A stretch of DNA of 64,000 nt from Undaria pinnatifida. Taxonomy: Eukaryota; Sar; Phaeophyceae; Laminariales; Alariaceae. The notes under the pieces were generated by a model, which saw nothing but the letters and a program-made list of their open reading frames with translations, was not told the DNA's origin and searched no databases. The stretch is from assembly GCA_012845835.1 (NCBI GenBank), contig JABAKD010000008.1, positions 15,863,223-15,927,222 on the forward strand, written 5' to 3'. Of the stretch, positions 9,115 to 21,080 are shown piece by piece. Each line of letters opens with the position of its first letter. Within the stretch, counting starts at the first letter, position 1. Position numbers and translations under genes: made by a program.

Positions 9115-11640
9115 ATTATTCCAAGGTTATTGATAGATAACGCGGTTCAGCAGTGTACAACCGTGGACGAAACAAAATGTCGACTTGCAGAACGTACACA
9201 CAAACACACACGAACAAAGAAAGTCGTTCAAGGCACCCTACCCTCGTGTGCGATCCGATGTGAAGAGGCTTTTTTCTCTTTGGAAACCAAGAAAAATGGC
9301 TCAGCGCGTCCTGCTTTGCGCGCTTCACGCGACTCATTACTAGTAATCGGTACACACAATGAGGCACGCTGCCTCTATGCTTGCAGCAGTCCAATCTGCA
9401 ATGCTTGGTGCGTACGGAAACACAGGGGAGACCAGCAATCCAAAGAACAGCAAAAGCGGCATACCTTGTGATTTGGTAGACTGTAATAGAACATGTGAAC
9501 TGAGCAAACTTACGCGATCGAATATCTTCGCTGTTCGATGAGTACTAACTTACGTTCTGTTTTCAGAAAAAAAACAGTCGGTACTCGTACAACAGAGACT
9601 GGTGATGCTGTACTCGCAACAGAGGCAGCATAAAAATCATCAGCAGCAGCACATCAGAAGCAGGTGTATCAGCGGTAGTAACAGCAGCACGGTACACGAG
9701 ACCTGGGCAAGGTCCGTGTCGCTGTGCGTGTGTCTCGTCGATCGTCGTCCTGAAAAGAAGTTATGTACTCGTAAAGCAGCAGCATAGATAGATACTGTAG
9801 TTATCCCGTTTTTCTCGGTTGAACTCTTGAAGGACGATCTGCATCTCCAATCACCCAAACAAACCAACATCGGAGAAACCGATACTGTACTCGTAATATT
9901 ACGTAGCCCAGCAATGCCTGTGAAACCACACGTTGTCGCACCTGTCTCGACGAACACTCAACGACTTACAGCGAAACCAGCACGAGAACAGTCGCTTAAT
10001 TCCTGTGCGTGCACAGCACCCGGTGGAACTGGCCTTGGTGCCGTGTGCGTTGAGTGCGGCGGACAAACAAGCGTGGACGAAAAAAATCTAGACCTAAACA
10101 AACATACACACAAGCACACACACACGAACAGAAAACGTATTTCAAGGACCCTGCCCTCGTATGCGATCCGATGCTTGTACTTGTATGACGAGGCTGTCTC
10201 CCATGAAACACCAAGAAGAATAGGCTCAACGCTGCGCGCTTCACGCGCCTCATTGTAGCAACGAGATTCGAATATGGCCGGAGAAGGGGTTCGACCTTGA
10301 ACATTGATTGTTGCTAAAAACCCTGCCGTGCGGGCAGTTCTACCAACGCCGGCACACAAGATTGAACAGGGTAGTATAAGTTCTATCCCTAACCTATACC
10401 CTGTGGTGGAAAGCGCCTCGGGTATTGAGGTCGCTCTACGTCGATCAGAAAGCGAGGAGTGGCGCACCGAGGTGTTTATTTGGCGGAGCGAATCTACGTC
10501 AACTTTTCAAGAGCGACATCTAACCGTGATACGCACAACCAGGCGCCTACTAGTAGTGGGATGCGCTTGGGAGGAACGGCACATCTGGGTGATTCTACCA
10601 GATTGCACGGCCGTATGGAACGCAAGGTCAATGCGATAGGCAAAGGCTACGTATAGCAAACGTCTACCTGGTAGTCCGTACTGCGCTTGGGTATTTCAAA
10701 AGTTTAGGGCGAACCTACGGCAGAACGCGCTCTTGGCACGAAGCGGTTTCGGACTGGTCTAGGTAAATAACACGATTGTCGTAAGATGCCATGCCCTGTC
10801 ATGGACAGGAACTTGGGTCGCTACGAGTCTTACAGCAGAAGGAAACAACGTCTTGTGCATGGTAGCTGTGGGCGCCCCCATAGGGTACGCGCCCAAAGCT
10901 GTTAGGATTGATTCATCGCGACCAGACGGGTGAAAATGCGTGTTGACTATTTTGGTGAGAAGTCCAGTAGACTTATCTATGAGAAGAGGCCGGAAGCATC
11001 GGAGAAAACATGAAATCACAGCTTCCGCGAGCGAATGCAATCGCACAGGGGCAATGGGTACTACGGTGGCTCGACTGCACGAAGGTGGGAGAGGCGCGCA
11101 TTGGCACGCAGGTGGCAGGCCTGACCCAAAGGAAAATTACAATTTAACAACATCATCGGATGACTCTGTCAAGGGTCGAACGAAGCTACTGTACGTGTCC
11201 ACGGTGAGGAAAAGACTAGCGAACTCTAGTTTAGCGTTGTGCTCTCTCGACGGAAGCCAGTGTACGATCACTTCACGCGTCTGTACAAACCCGGGACGCC
11301 TGAAACACATTCACCTTGTTGTTTGATGGTATCCTGGTACTGTGTTGACTTGTCACTTGACTTTATCCTGATGGACTGATAGCTAAAGAAGCGAAAAAAC
11401 GCTTGGTTGTGGACAGTTGAAGCAGAAGTGGAAGTGAGAAGAGGGGGGGGGGGGGGCATCAAGCACAGTCATCCCAAAATCAGCATAATAGTCGCCTGTT
11501 TTCAGGATCTGCCGCGGTGCCCTTCACGTCATTGGTCAAATGCTGGTGTGTCATCGGTCGAATCGGGATACTCCGGGTCGTTTCTCATCGATACGTAGTG
11601 CCGTCCAATGATCTAATGAGCCGGCAGATAGATAGAGGAG
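9115..11640 (+). repeat. F3 dispersed repeat, copy A
   Basis: Collinear with 14155-17060: blocks around CAGTCCAATCTGCAATGC, the GCGC-TTCACGCG-CTCATT palindromic motif, CTGCCGTGCGGGC, ACCAACGCC-ACACAAGA, CTATACCCTGTGG, GAAAGCGCCTCGGGT, CCAGTAGACTTATC, GAAGCAGAAGTGGAAGTGAG plus poly-G, and the end block CCAATGATCTAATGAGCCGG near 11608. Frames open in one copy are not kept in the other, so I treat it as non-coding. Copies are clearly diverged. Confidence 0.7.
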
Positions 11641-11839
11641 TCCCTATTGTACCGATTACGCGAGCCTCCTGAAACTGAGCCTGAACTTACATTCCAATCA
11701 CCGAACCCCCGTATCTGCACGCCTGAATGTGTAACGTTGAACTCTGACTACGGTTTTGGGTGCACCTCTCCCCTCCCTCCCGGTCGTGTACTTATCGTTA
11801 AATTAAGTCACCCTAAGACCTACTATTATGGAAAATTTT

Positions 11840-12450
11840 GAGCGATTATTTCTGGCGATTATTTTTGTAGTTTTGAGGCTCCAGAGATAACTGCATCAGA
11901 AATAAGGGGCGTCCATTATGGCTTCTGATTTATGGAAAGTGGTTTTGTTTTGAATTGGTAGGTCTTGTTTTGCCGTTTGCCTTTATTTTTGAAATCTGGC
12001 ACGTACACTGTCGCCGGCGACGATTGGTCACCACCGCCTCTGCTGCTGTCTCTTCTGCTGCGCTGCTGCTGTGGCGCTGGTGTGGTGTGCCTGTGGTGGT
12101 TTCGATGGTGGTGGTGGTGCTGCTGTCGCGTTTGTGTGAGGATGAAGCTCTGTCTCGCACACAACAAGCGCAGTATGCTGTCATCGGTGTGTTTGTGATT
12201 CTTTGTTGTGGGTGATGCGTGACGTGTACAGCAGACAAGTATCATACCAGGTACAGTATAAGCAGTGGTGACATGTGATACTTGGTACGAGGTAGTATCC
12301 AAAAGTCAAATAATCCCAGTTCTGAGAGGTTGGAAGAGCTGTTATTTCTGGGCTCAGAAATCACCAGATCCGCTGATTTCTGGCCTCGATTATTTCTGAA
12401 CCCAGAAATAACGATGATTTCTGGTCCCATAGTGGAAGGTTTTTATTTTT
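11840..12450. repeat. ATTTCTG/CAGAAAT fold-back region
   Basis: Boxes reading GATTATTTCTGG or CAGAAATAA in both orientations cluster at 11843-11910 and 12335-12430. At 12337-12360 TTATTTCTGGGCTCAGAAAT is an inverted repeat, and more pairs follow to 12425. Between them, 12000-12165 is GTG/CTG-rich simple sequence. The arrangement is that of a fold-back or MITE-like element of about 600 bp. No target-site duplication was identified. Confidence 0.5.
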
Positions 12451-13840
12451 GGCGTCGGAGATCCCGGTTAAAGAGAGAAATAATCGATGAAAATATTCGC
12501 CATAATAGTAGGTCTAACTCAACAAACACCACCACACCTCACAAACCCTGCGATATATTTCGATGATGGTGCCAGTCAGTAATCCAACGGCTGCCGAAAA
12601 AAACATGACCAAATCATAACTTCTACAGCACTCACGGTGGAGCGAATTGGACCACGAGCCCTTCCTACTCTCATGGGTGCCTCCTGTGTGCGACTTGGCT
12701 GTGTTCACCTGCGTCACAGAGTTGATTCGACGCGAATCGATGTGGTGTGGCGGTTAAATTTTTCTGTCAAGTTGCATCGCAAGGTTAAGGCCACGGGGGG
12801 GTCCAAGCGTCCCCTGGTCTCCGGTTTTCCGCCAACTCTAATATCTAGATGTTTTGTCCGAACAGTTAAACACATAGATAGGTTACCACGCTGCGTTTTC
12901 GCCCTCGGCTGGTTCGTGGAACACAGACTCGGAAACTCATGCAAAAAAGGGCTTCATCCACAGATGCTGTGAGCCTCTTCAGATCGGTGTGTCCCTCTGG
13001 TTCTCAGGACACGTCCACACCTCGACCCTGAGGCACTGCTGTGGTCCAAATTTGGGGTACACGAACGAGACAAAAAAACGACCCCCAACAGAATGTATGC
13101 ACTTCACTAGCGGGCAGCTACAGCCCCCGACAAGAAACAAGGGCCCGTGAAATTGAGGGGCACTCCTGGTGGGGTGTATGACGACGTCGGATGCGCCAGC
13201 CAGCAATCGTAGGCAGCTAAAAGCGACCGGCGAGATGTTTTCGTGCGTTCGAATTTGCGAGCAGCAACACCAAAAGCTACCGAAAACTCTAAAGTATTTT
13301 AATTCACGCGCGGGAGCTCAATACAATGGGTACACGACCGATAAAAAATCGTTTTTCACCAATATCTTGCTCCTCAACAGGCGGATGATATAACTCTCAA
13401 ATATGTGGGGTTTTAGGTTCTTCTAGGAGAAAAGATCGAGGGACACAAATACACGGATGGTTAGTTATGGGATCCAACAAAAACGGGGCTAAAAGCACCT
13501 GAAAAGCTCTGTATTATTAGATCTTTGCTGGGTGAATTATAAAGATGCAAAAAAAAAAATGAGGATCGTGTTTGCAAGATGCCATCTTCTATTTTCAAGT
13601 GGTTTTATATGTACGCGAAATGCCTCCATTCGAGCTCCTCTGAACATATTCCTGTGCGATCGCCCGTGGCCTTAAACGCGGAAGATCAATCAAGCTCTGC
13701 TTAATTAATTTAGCTTGGACGAACGAACCGGCCCCCCGTGAAATTGCAAGTAAGCGCGACGTTTTTATATTTGATCGTAAATTCAATAGTCTAGCGATTT
13801 ATGTGTAGCGGCTCTCTATGTGCAGGTCCGCACAAAACAA
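12450..13840. other. No gene recognised
   Basis: Mixed-composition sequence with several frames of 60-111 codons on both strands, none with recognisable motifs or splice-consistent continuation. A short poly-A tract lies at 13550-13559. Confidence 0.3.
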
Positions 13841-13869
13841 CGGTTGCGCTGCCCAGACCAACCGGACCC

Positions 13870-14035
13870 CAGACCCGATCCTAACCTTAACCCTAACCCT
13901 AACCCCAACCCACCCCTCTGAGGGGCTCGAGGTCTGCTCTCCAGGTCGGAAGGGGCAGTACTGAGTTTACGTGCAAATCTGAAAACCTTGCACGTACGTC
14001 CCATTTAACGCTTGGTGGCGTTTATATAAAAAAAC
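13870..14035. repeat. Telomere-like tract next to F4 repeat copy 2
   Basis: CCTAACCTTAACCCTAACCC at about 13879-13900 runs into CCAACCC, then CCCCTCTGAGGGG (a perfect short inverted repeat), then the F4 sequence shared with 1-110. The junction of telomere-like DNA with F4 can be seen only here because copy 1 begins at the window edge. Confidence 0.55.
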
Positions 14036-14694
14036 GAAGGCTCTTCCTCTTTTTGTTTTCTGTTTCCTTCTCATTTTTAAGGTGTTTTTTCCTCGTTGGG
14101 ACTGACCCTTAGCCGGCAAAAAGAGGTTCCAATCGAGTTAATAAAAACGGGTTACTAAAAATTGGTTTTAATGAGGTGCGCGACCTCTAATACCTGCAGT
14201 AGTCCTATCTGTGATGCTGGGTTACTACGGAAAGTAATGGGCCAGAGCAACAAGCCAAAAACAGCAGAATCCCCTGGCATACCTGGCCATGCCGTATATA
14301 CGAACTGAACAAACCTCACGAACCAACGTATCTGCACTGTTTGATATAATGCGCTCTGATTCCGGATGCGAAAAAGCACGGTACTCGGACAGCTGCTATA
14401 CTCGCCACAGCAGCAGCAGCAGCTGCAGTGGAAGCGGTTAAAGCGATAGGAACAGCGGCAACAGGACACACGTACGAGACAATGGCCGGGTTAGTATCGC
14501 TGGGCGAGCGGCTCGTCGATTACCCCTGTGAAAAATTGCTGTGTTCAGCAGCAGTTGTATTATTCTTCGGTTGAATTCTTGATGACGAACAATCTGCATA
14601 CAACTTCTATCATCGAAACACATCAGAGGCACGTACTCCAGCCATCACCGTGAAAAATGTATAGCATAGATTCTCCTTTCCCCCATCCGTACGG

Positions 14695-15000
14695 TGGGCC
14701 TGGCAGTACATGTTCCCTCCACAGCTGTCAGACTTTGTCCCCCTCAGGAACAGGTTTTATAGTTTCCGCGCACAGACTGACTAACATCACCCTGTTGACC
14801 CTGATAGCTATACTGTAGTTACAAGGGGAGTCGCCGACCTATATCCTTAATGAGGAGACACAACTCGTAATACGCGCGATCGGAGTATCACACACTGCTT
14901 TCAAAGATGAGTTTGGACGAAATCTTCGATCTCACAGCTGGGGTGTATTTTCATTTTTTATAATATACCCTGGTATATATTTTGCAGCATGTCTCAGGGA
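14695..15000 (+). repeat. F1 repeat copy nested in F3
   Basis: Carries TCCACAGCTGTCAGACTTTG, CACCCTGTTGACCCTGATAG, AAGGGGAGTCGCCGACC, CGCGCGATCGGAGTATC, GATGAGTTTGGACGAAAT and CTCACAGCTGGGGTGTATTT, in the canonical F1 order and without C-tracts. The same F1 to GTCTCAGGGACACGGGCC transition occurs at 3400-3440. Confidence 0.8.
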
Positions 15001-15214
15001 CACGGGCCCGAATGGTACTGTGGACACATTGGGCTCGCTCGGTGAAATAGATTTTTCATGAAAAATACGCCCGTTGGGATGTATTGAGCACATGACAAGG
15101 TGATATTCTGATTACGCGCCTATGAAACCACACGTTGCCGCACCTCTCTAGACGAACTCTGAATGACTCACAGAAAACCGGTACAAGTTTTGTGGGCTGG
15201 TATTTTATAAAAAT

Positions 15215-15310
15215 ATTTCAAGGACGTCAGCCGTGGGTTCGACGAGTTTCAGGTCAATACTCATCTTTGCAAGCTGCGTTGTTGGTACTTGTAACATACT
15301 ATTAATAGTC
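15215..15310 (-). repeat. F2 tail fragment, minus orientation
   Basis: ATTTCAAGGACGTCAGC, TTCGACGAGTTTCAGGTCAA and TACTCATCTTTGCAAGCTGC are the reverse complement of the last about 70 bp of F2. Only the tail is present. Confidence 0.65.
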
Positions 15311-17059
15311 TATATGGGTTTTGCCCGTGCACAGGATCTGTCAGAGCTGGACTTGTTGCCGTGTACGTCGAGTGCGGAAGACAGACGTGGCCGAAGCAAA
15401 ATGTTGACTCGCACACATACACAAAAACGGGTGGGAAGAAAAAATAATTCAAGGCACCCTATCCTCGTAGGCAATCCGGTATGAAGTGGCGTTTTTCTCT
15501 AATCTAAGAAGACTAAGAAGAGGGCATCGCGCTTCGCGCTTCGCGCGCCTCATTGTACACCAACGAGATTCGCGCATGGGTTTGACCTTGAATATTGATA
15601 GCTGTATAAGAAGAGGCCTGCCGTGCGGGCCGTGCCACCAACGCCGACACACAAGACTGAACAGGGCGAACAGGGCAGTATAACCTCGATATCCAAATCG
15701 TTCTTAACTAAGCTATACCCTGTGGCTGAAAGCGCCTCGGGTCTTGTGGTCTCGCTACGCCGAGTCGAAAGTGAGGGGTGCCGCAACCGAGGTGTTTTTA
15801 TGGCTGGGCGAAGCTACGTCAACTTTTTCAGAGCGATATCTAACTGTGATATGCACAGTCTTGCCGAGGTGGGCGCATACTACCGAGATACACACTTGGT
15901 GGGAACGACACATCGGGGTGATTTTACCATATTGAACGGTAGTTTGGAACACGAGTCACGGTGATAGGCAAAGGCTACGTGCTGCAAACCTTCTACCTGG
16001 TAGTTCGTACTTCGCTTGTGTAGTTCAATTTTTCAGGGCGAATCTACAGCAATAATCGCTGTGGGCATGAAGCCGTTTCAGATTGGTCTTGGTAAAATAC
16101 CCGACCCAATCGTAAGACGACATGCCTTGTGACGGAAAGGAACTTGGGTTGCTAAGCTTCTCACTTCCGAGCGAAACGATGTTTTGAGCGTGGTAGCTGT
16201 GAACGCGCCCACAAGTTACGCGCTCAACGCTGTTAGGATTGAGTCATCGCGATCGAACGGGTGAAAACTCGTGGTAGCTAAATTGGCTGAGAAGTCCAGT
16301 AGACTCTTATCTTTGGGGAGAAAAGGCCGCAAGCATTCGATATAACACGAAAACAAAGCTCCCGCGAGCGAATGCAAGCGAGACGTGGGCAAGGTGTGCT
16401 ACGGCGGCTCGACCGTACGAGGGCGGGAGAACCGCGCATTGGCAGCAGGTGGCAGGCCTGACTCAAAGGGAAATTACCTGTTTTTAAAATTCAACATCAT
16501 CAGATGACTCGATGAAGGGTGGAACGAAACTACCGTACGGTTACACGGTAAGGAAAAGACAAGCGGACTCTACTTTTGCGTTGTGCTCTCTCGACCGAAG
16601 CCAAAGCACGATTATTTCGTGCGCCCGTACCAACCTGGAACGCATGAAGCACAGGAACACAGTAACGCAGAAACGTTCACTCGTGTGATGTTTTCAGAGC
16701 GGTTCAAACAGTCACCTTGTTTATCGGTGGTATCCTGGTATGTTATCTTGACACTTGACTTTATGCTGATGAGCTGAGGATTGAAGAAGCAAAAAAGCTC
16801 TTGGTTGTTGTCAGTTGAAGCAGAAGTGGAAGTGAGAAGAAGGGGGGGGGGGGGGGGGGGCATAAAACACAGCCGTGTCAAAATCGGCATAATAATCGCT
16901 TATTTTCACAGTCTGGCGCGTGGCCCTTCACGTCATTGGTCAAGTAGAGCTGGTGTGTCATCGGTCGAATCCTAATACTCCGGGCCTCCTCTCATCGGTA
17001 CGTAGTGCCGGCCAATGATCAAATGAGCCGGCAAAATAGAGGAGTCCTTTAGATTCCCT

Positions 17060-17885
17060 GAGTCCTCCTCCCCGGTGAGAAGAGGAAGGTGTTTTAACAT
17101 TTTTTGGCTGATACAAATCTAATGTTCCGCTCAGATTAAATTATATCGGCTTTGGTGTTAGGGAGAAATTGATTAAACGACGTGTTCGAGCAAGTTTTGG
17201 TACTACTGTTCGGTTAAAAAATACTTATATTACTTGATTTCAGTATCGGGAAAATGTGGGGAGTACTCCCCAGATTTGGGGATTCCTCCCGAAATTGTGT
17301 ACCACGACCTTGACGTGGGCCCAGTAGGCACCAACATCACTGGTTCCAACCCCGGCGACCCTCGTCCCCCTTTTTTTTTGGCCACTGTTTCTTTACTTTT
17401 TTTACACCAGATATGGTACAAAGATTTTGTCTTTTTTTGTGCAAGTCTTTTTTTGTATGGTCAGACTTTTTTTTCTCTTTGTCTTTTTCTATTGCAACTG
17501 TTTACGGGATGTGTTCGCTCTTTTTGACGCCGAGGCACTTATCGTCATCCTTAAAATATAATACGCTCAGAAGGTGGTCGTGACGATTTGGATCTTTGAA
17601 AATATCTTGGTTAAAAGACCCTCCCCAAAAAGCGGCGACTCCCGAGCTCCACTCGGCCTCAGTTGCCGCCACGTCCCATCCGCACAGACAGCACCACTAC
17701 GACATGCCGGCGAAAGAACGGGCGTCGGTGCCCCACCTCGGCGAGCGGGGAGCGTGGAAATCGCCCTCCCGGGGACGACACGCTTGGCCCCCGGCGTGGC
17801 GGGGTATAGTGAACAATTGCAAATCCCGCCCAGCCCGAGAGCATTGTAACCAACGAATCGGCTGCTGCTCGCCTGTCAGGTGTAT
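17060..17885. other. No gene recognised
   Basis: Contains the palindrome GGGGAGTACTCCCC near 17258 and T-rich sequence from 17370 to 17530. Frames at 17234-17527 and 17596-17928 are open but show no family motif. Confidence 0.3.
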
Positions 17886-17889
17886 TGCT

Positions 17890-18790
17890 CTACTTACTGC
17901 TGCAGTGCTGTACTGCAGTACTGGGTAGGTCCGTGGGTGGATGGTGGGTGGGTGTTGGGTGGTGGGTGGGTGGGGGGTGGTGGGTGAGTGGGGGGTGGTG
18001 GGTGGGTAGTGGATGGCGGAAACTCCCCCCGTTTGTTTCCTGTTTCATACCTGTGGGTACAAGGTCCTCATAAACCAACCAACTAACTGCTCCCCGCGTA
18101 CCAGGTGTACTGCTGTACGTACTGCTGCACTTTTTGTTTCCTGTTTCATACAAGGTCCTCAAGAACCAACCCACTAACTGCTCCCCGCGTACAAGGTGTG
18201 CTGCTGTACGTACTGCTGCACTGCTGTATGTAGTAAAGGTTTGGTCCGTAGGTGGGTGGAGGATGGACTGACTTCGTCTTCCTTGGTGGGTGGGTGGCCT
18301 GCTATTATTTTGTTCCCTTAGTACTTACTTACATAGAGAGCTCTGAGGATGATACAGCTACAATTTGTTATTTTTTTGGTTCAGGTGCACTGCTGTACGT
18401 ACTGCTGCTGCACTGCTGTGCTGCTGTATGTAGCAAAGGTTTGGTCGGTGGGTGGGTGGAGGATGCACTGACTGCGTCTTCCGTAGTTGGTGGGTAGCCT
18501 GTTATTATTTCGTTTTCGTAGTACTTAGACTACATAGAGAGCTCTGAAGATGATACATCACCAATTTGTTTGTTTCTTTGGGTGCAGGTGCACTGCTGTA
18601 CGTACTGCTGCACTGCTGCACTGCTGTATGTAGTAAAGGTTTGGTCGGTGGGTGGGTGGAGGGTGCACTGCGTCGTCCGTGGTGGGAAGGTGGGCCGTTC
18701 CGTACGTTGGAGTCTTTTTGCGTCCTGTGGGAGATGAACCTTTTTTTTGTTCATAAAATATCGGCCTCCCACTGGTGCTAGAGAGTACCA
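17890..18790 (+). repeat. GTGG-rich tandem array, about 190-200-bp unit
   Basis: TGCTGTACGTACTGCTG occurs at 18111, 18202, 18391 and 18594. The last three are followed by ATGTAG-AAAGGTTTGGTC and GTGGGTGGGTGGAGG, and two of these then continue to CATAGAGAGCTCTGA-GATGA. Unit lengths are about 91, 189 and 203 bp. A G-rich GGTGGGTGGGTGG block precedes the array. A related single unit lies at 43050-43150. Non-coding. Confidence 0.75.
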
Positions 18791-19063
18791 CCGTCCCCAC
18801 CGCTGCACACCTCACTCTGTCCTTTACTACCGTATCTACTGCTGCACTGCCGTACTGGATACAGCACCAATTTGTTTTTTTCCGCTCTACCGGCTGGCTA
18901 CTGGCAAACTTCGGGAGTACCACTAGTTTAATTAAAAGGCTCTTAACACCAGGAATGAAAAACGGTGGTATACCAAGCATTATACACGGCAATATATATA
19001 TACAACAAAGTATAAAATGTGCGATGCTACTTCGTTTTCGCCTCATCTTTTTTGTGTGTGTAT

Positions 19064-19423
19064 TGTTAAGGTTATTAGTGGGATATTAGTCCGTTTGACC
19101 ACTTGCAATAGCTTACCCAAACTAAGCCTTATAACACCCTCCCCCCCTGAAACGGCGGGATAGCAGGTCGGCCGAATATACGGCGGACCTCTGTCAATAT
19201 CCAAGCCGCTTCATTCCCTGGGATATGAGGGAGAGAATTTTTCAAGTTCGACATGGAGGAAATCTGAAAAGTTTATTATTGTGGATGGTGGGGATCGAAC
19301 CCACGACCCAAAAATCCATGGTCTGTCGACGGCGGCATTTGTTAAGGAATTAGTGGGGTATTAGTCCGTTTGACCACTTGCAACTGGTTAACCAATAGCT
19401 TACCCAAACTAAGCCTTATAACA
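19064..19423 (+). repeat. Direct repeat pair flanking a tRNA T-arm-like segment
   Basis: GTTAAGG-ATTAGTGGG-TATTAGTCCGTTTGACCACTTGCAA, then ATAGCTTACCCAAACTAAGC, occurs at 19064-19130 and 19340-19423; the second copy has an extra 14-bp piece. Between them, on the minus strand at 19279-19302, GTGGGTTCGATCCCCAC forms a perfect 5-bp stem and 7-nt loop like a tRNA T arm and Pol III B box. No acceptor or D arm could be folded, so this is a tRNA-derived fragment and not a tRNA. Confidence 0.5.
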
Positions 19424-19714
19424 GTATTTTATTTTTCTGGCCGTCCACTTTTGTGGTCTCACATAACTTGCGATGTGACTGATTGTGTCTTTTTTTTTCA
19501 CACGACCAGCCGAGTAAGAGGCGGGCAAGTAAGTGAAGATGGAAGAGAAGGGCAAATAAAGGGGGACAGAAATAGAAACCTTTATGAATGCAGGCACGAG
19601 AACGAAGGAACCGGTCTCTTTCGTCAGGCGAACACACGAGCCAAATGTACGCCTAGATGTAGCCGTCAATCAACCGCCCTGCTTCTGGGTATCATTCAAC
19701 AGCAACTAATATCT

Positions 19715-21080
19715 GTTATAAAAATAAAAATACAGTTCACCTGTGAGATCGAATATTTTGTCGAAACTCATATTTGCAAGCTGTGTGTGATACTCCGATC
19801 GCGCGTATTACGGGTTGTGTGTCTTTGTTAAGGATATAGGTCGGCGACTCCCCTTGCAAATACAGTGTAGCTAGCAGGGTCAACAGGGTGATGTTAGGCA
19901 GTCTGTGCGCGGAAACTATAAAAGTTGCTTCTGAGGGGGACAAAATCTGACAGCTGTGGAAGGAAATGCATCAGTTTATCAAGTGAATCCTGTAAGTCGC
20001 ATATCCGGTGAGGGGAGGGCGGAGTTTTGAAGGACGTGGGGGCCTGATTTTGATCAAAAGGGGGGCGGGAGGCGGGGAGGGGGGGGGGGGGGGGACGGGT
20101 GGGTCAGGTCAATTTGTGCGTGGAAACTATAATTATTTCTTGTGGGGAAGGGGAGGGGGGGATGTGGCGGGGGTGGCCGGGGGCGGGGGGGGGGGAGGGC
20201 TTTAGGTCGCATAGATGTAGGGGTTTGCTATACGCGTGGTGCTAGGTCTAGACGATGGTGCGGGTGGTGGGGAAGGAGGGGGCATTGGGGGCGGGGGTCG
20301 ATGGGAATTGCAGCAGCGGCGGCTCTGAAACGATAACGAGGCGATATCCAGGGCGTGGAAGTGTTTATTACTGTGGCGAATTTCGATAGTTTTAGGTGGG
20401 GGGTTCAAGCAAGAGAAAGCGAGGAAAAAAAAATAGAGAAGGGGCAGGGGGGGGGTGGGGGGGAGGGGTTTTCAAGAGGTTTAGGTCACATATAACATTA
20501 AAATCACGGATATGGTCGACACTGATGTTCGCAACATAGTGTGTAATCCTCCGATCGCGCGTACTTGTCATATATGTAGGGGCTTGCTATACGCGCGGTG
20601 CTGGGTGTAGGCGATCGGGCGGGCTGTGGGGAAGGGGGGGGCGTTAGAGGGGGGGAGGGGGGATTAATGAAACCTACGTCATGAATAGAAAGATTATGAC
20701 GTGATATCAATTGCATAGAAGTGTTTATTTATCCTCCGATTTTGATTGTAAGTGGGGCGTTTGAACGAGCTGGGCGGGGAACAAAGGGGGGAAAGGGGGG
20801 CGGAGATGAGTTGGAGCTACGGCATGGATTGCTAGATGGATGATGAGATGATATCGGCTGGCTGGTAGTGTTCACTACTCTGGCAGATTTCGATTTCAGG
20901 TGGTGCGTTTGAACAAGAGGGATCGGGGGGAGGGGGGGGGGGGGGGGGGGGCAGGGTGCGAGCATTTCAATATGTGCGTGGAAACTATAAACCCTTGAAG
21001 GGGACGAATCTGACGGTTGCAGCACGAAGACACCCCTTTATATCACCCGCCTGGTAATGTTTTTTTTTCTAGAAGGCTTT
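19715..21080 (-). repeat. F1 composite repeat, minus orientation
   Basis: Order from left: CAGTTCACCTGTGAGATCG, AACTCATATTTGCAAGCTGT, GGATATAGGTCGGCGACTCC, GGGTCAACAGGGTGA, then GGGGACAAAATCTGACAGCT boxes, poly-G tracts, CGGCATGGATTGCTAGATGG and, at the far end, CACCCGCCTGGTAATGTT. It is the mirror image of 3940-5340. All glycine-rich or proline-rich frames here are by-products of the G/C tracts. Confidence 0.75.

Larger units (their letters stand above)
14155..17060 (+). repeat. F3 dispersed repeat, copy B, interrupted by F1
   Basis: The left part (14165-14645) matches copy A from about 9355 to 9880. The right part (15110-17050) matches about 9930-11640. Between the two lies F1 sequence that copy A lacks, so copy B looks like F3 carrying an F1 insertion. 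The right end again contains the poly-G tract (about 16842-16860) and the AATGATCAAATGAGCCGGC block. Confidence 0.65.

Noticed and set aside
19279-19340. Single tRNA on the minus strand
   Set aside because: A perfect T arm exists, but no matching acceptor or D arm upstream.
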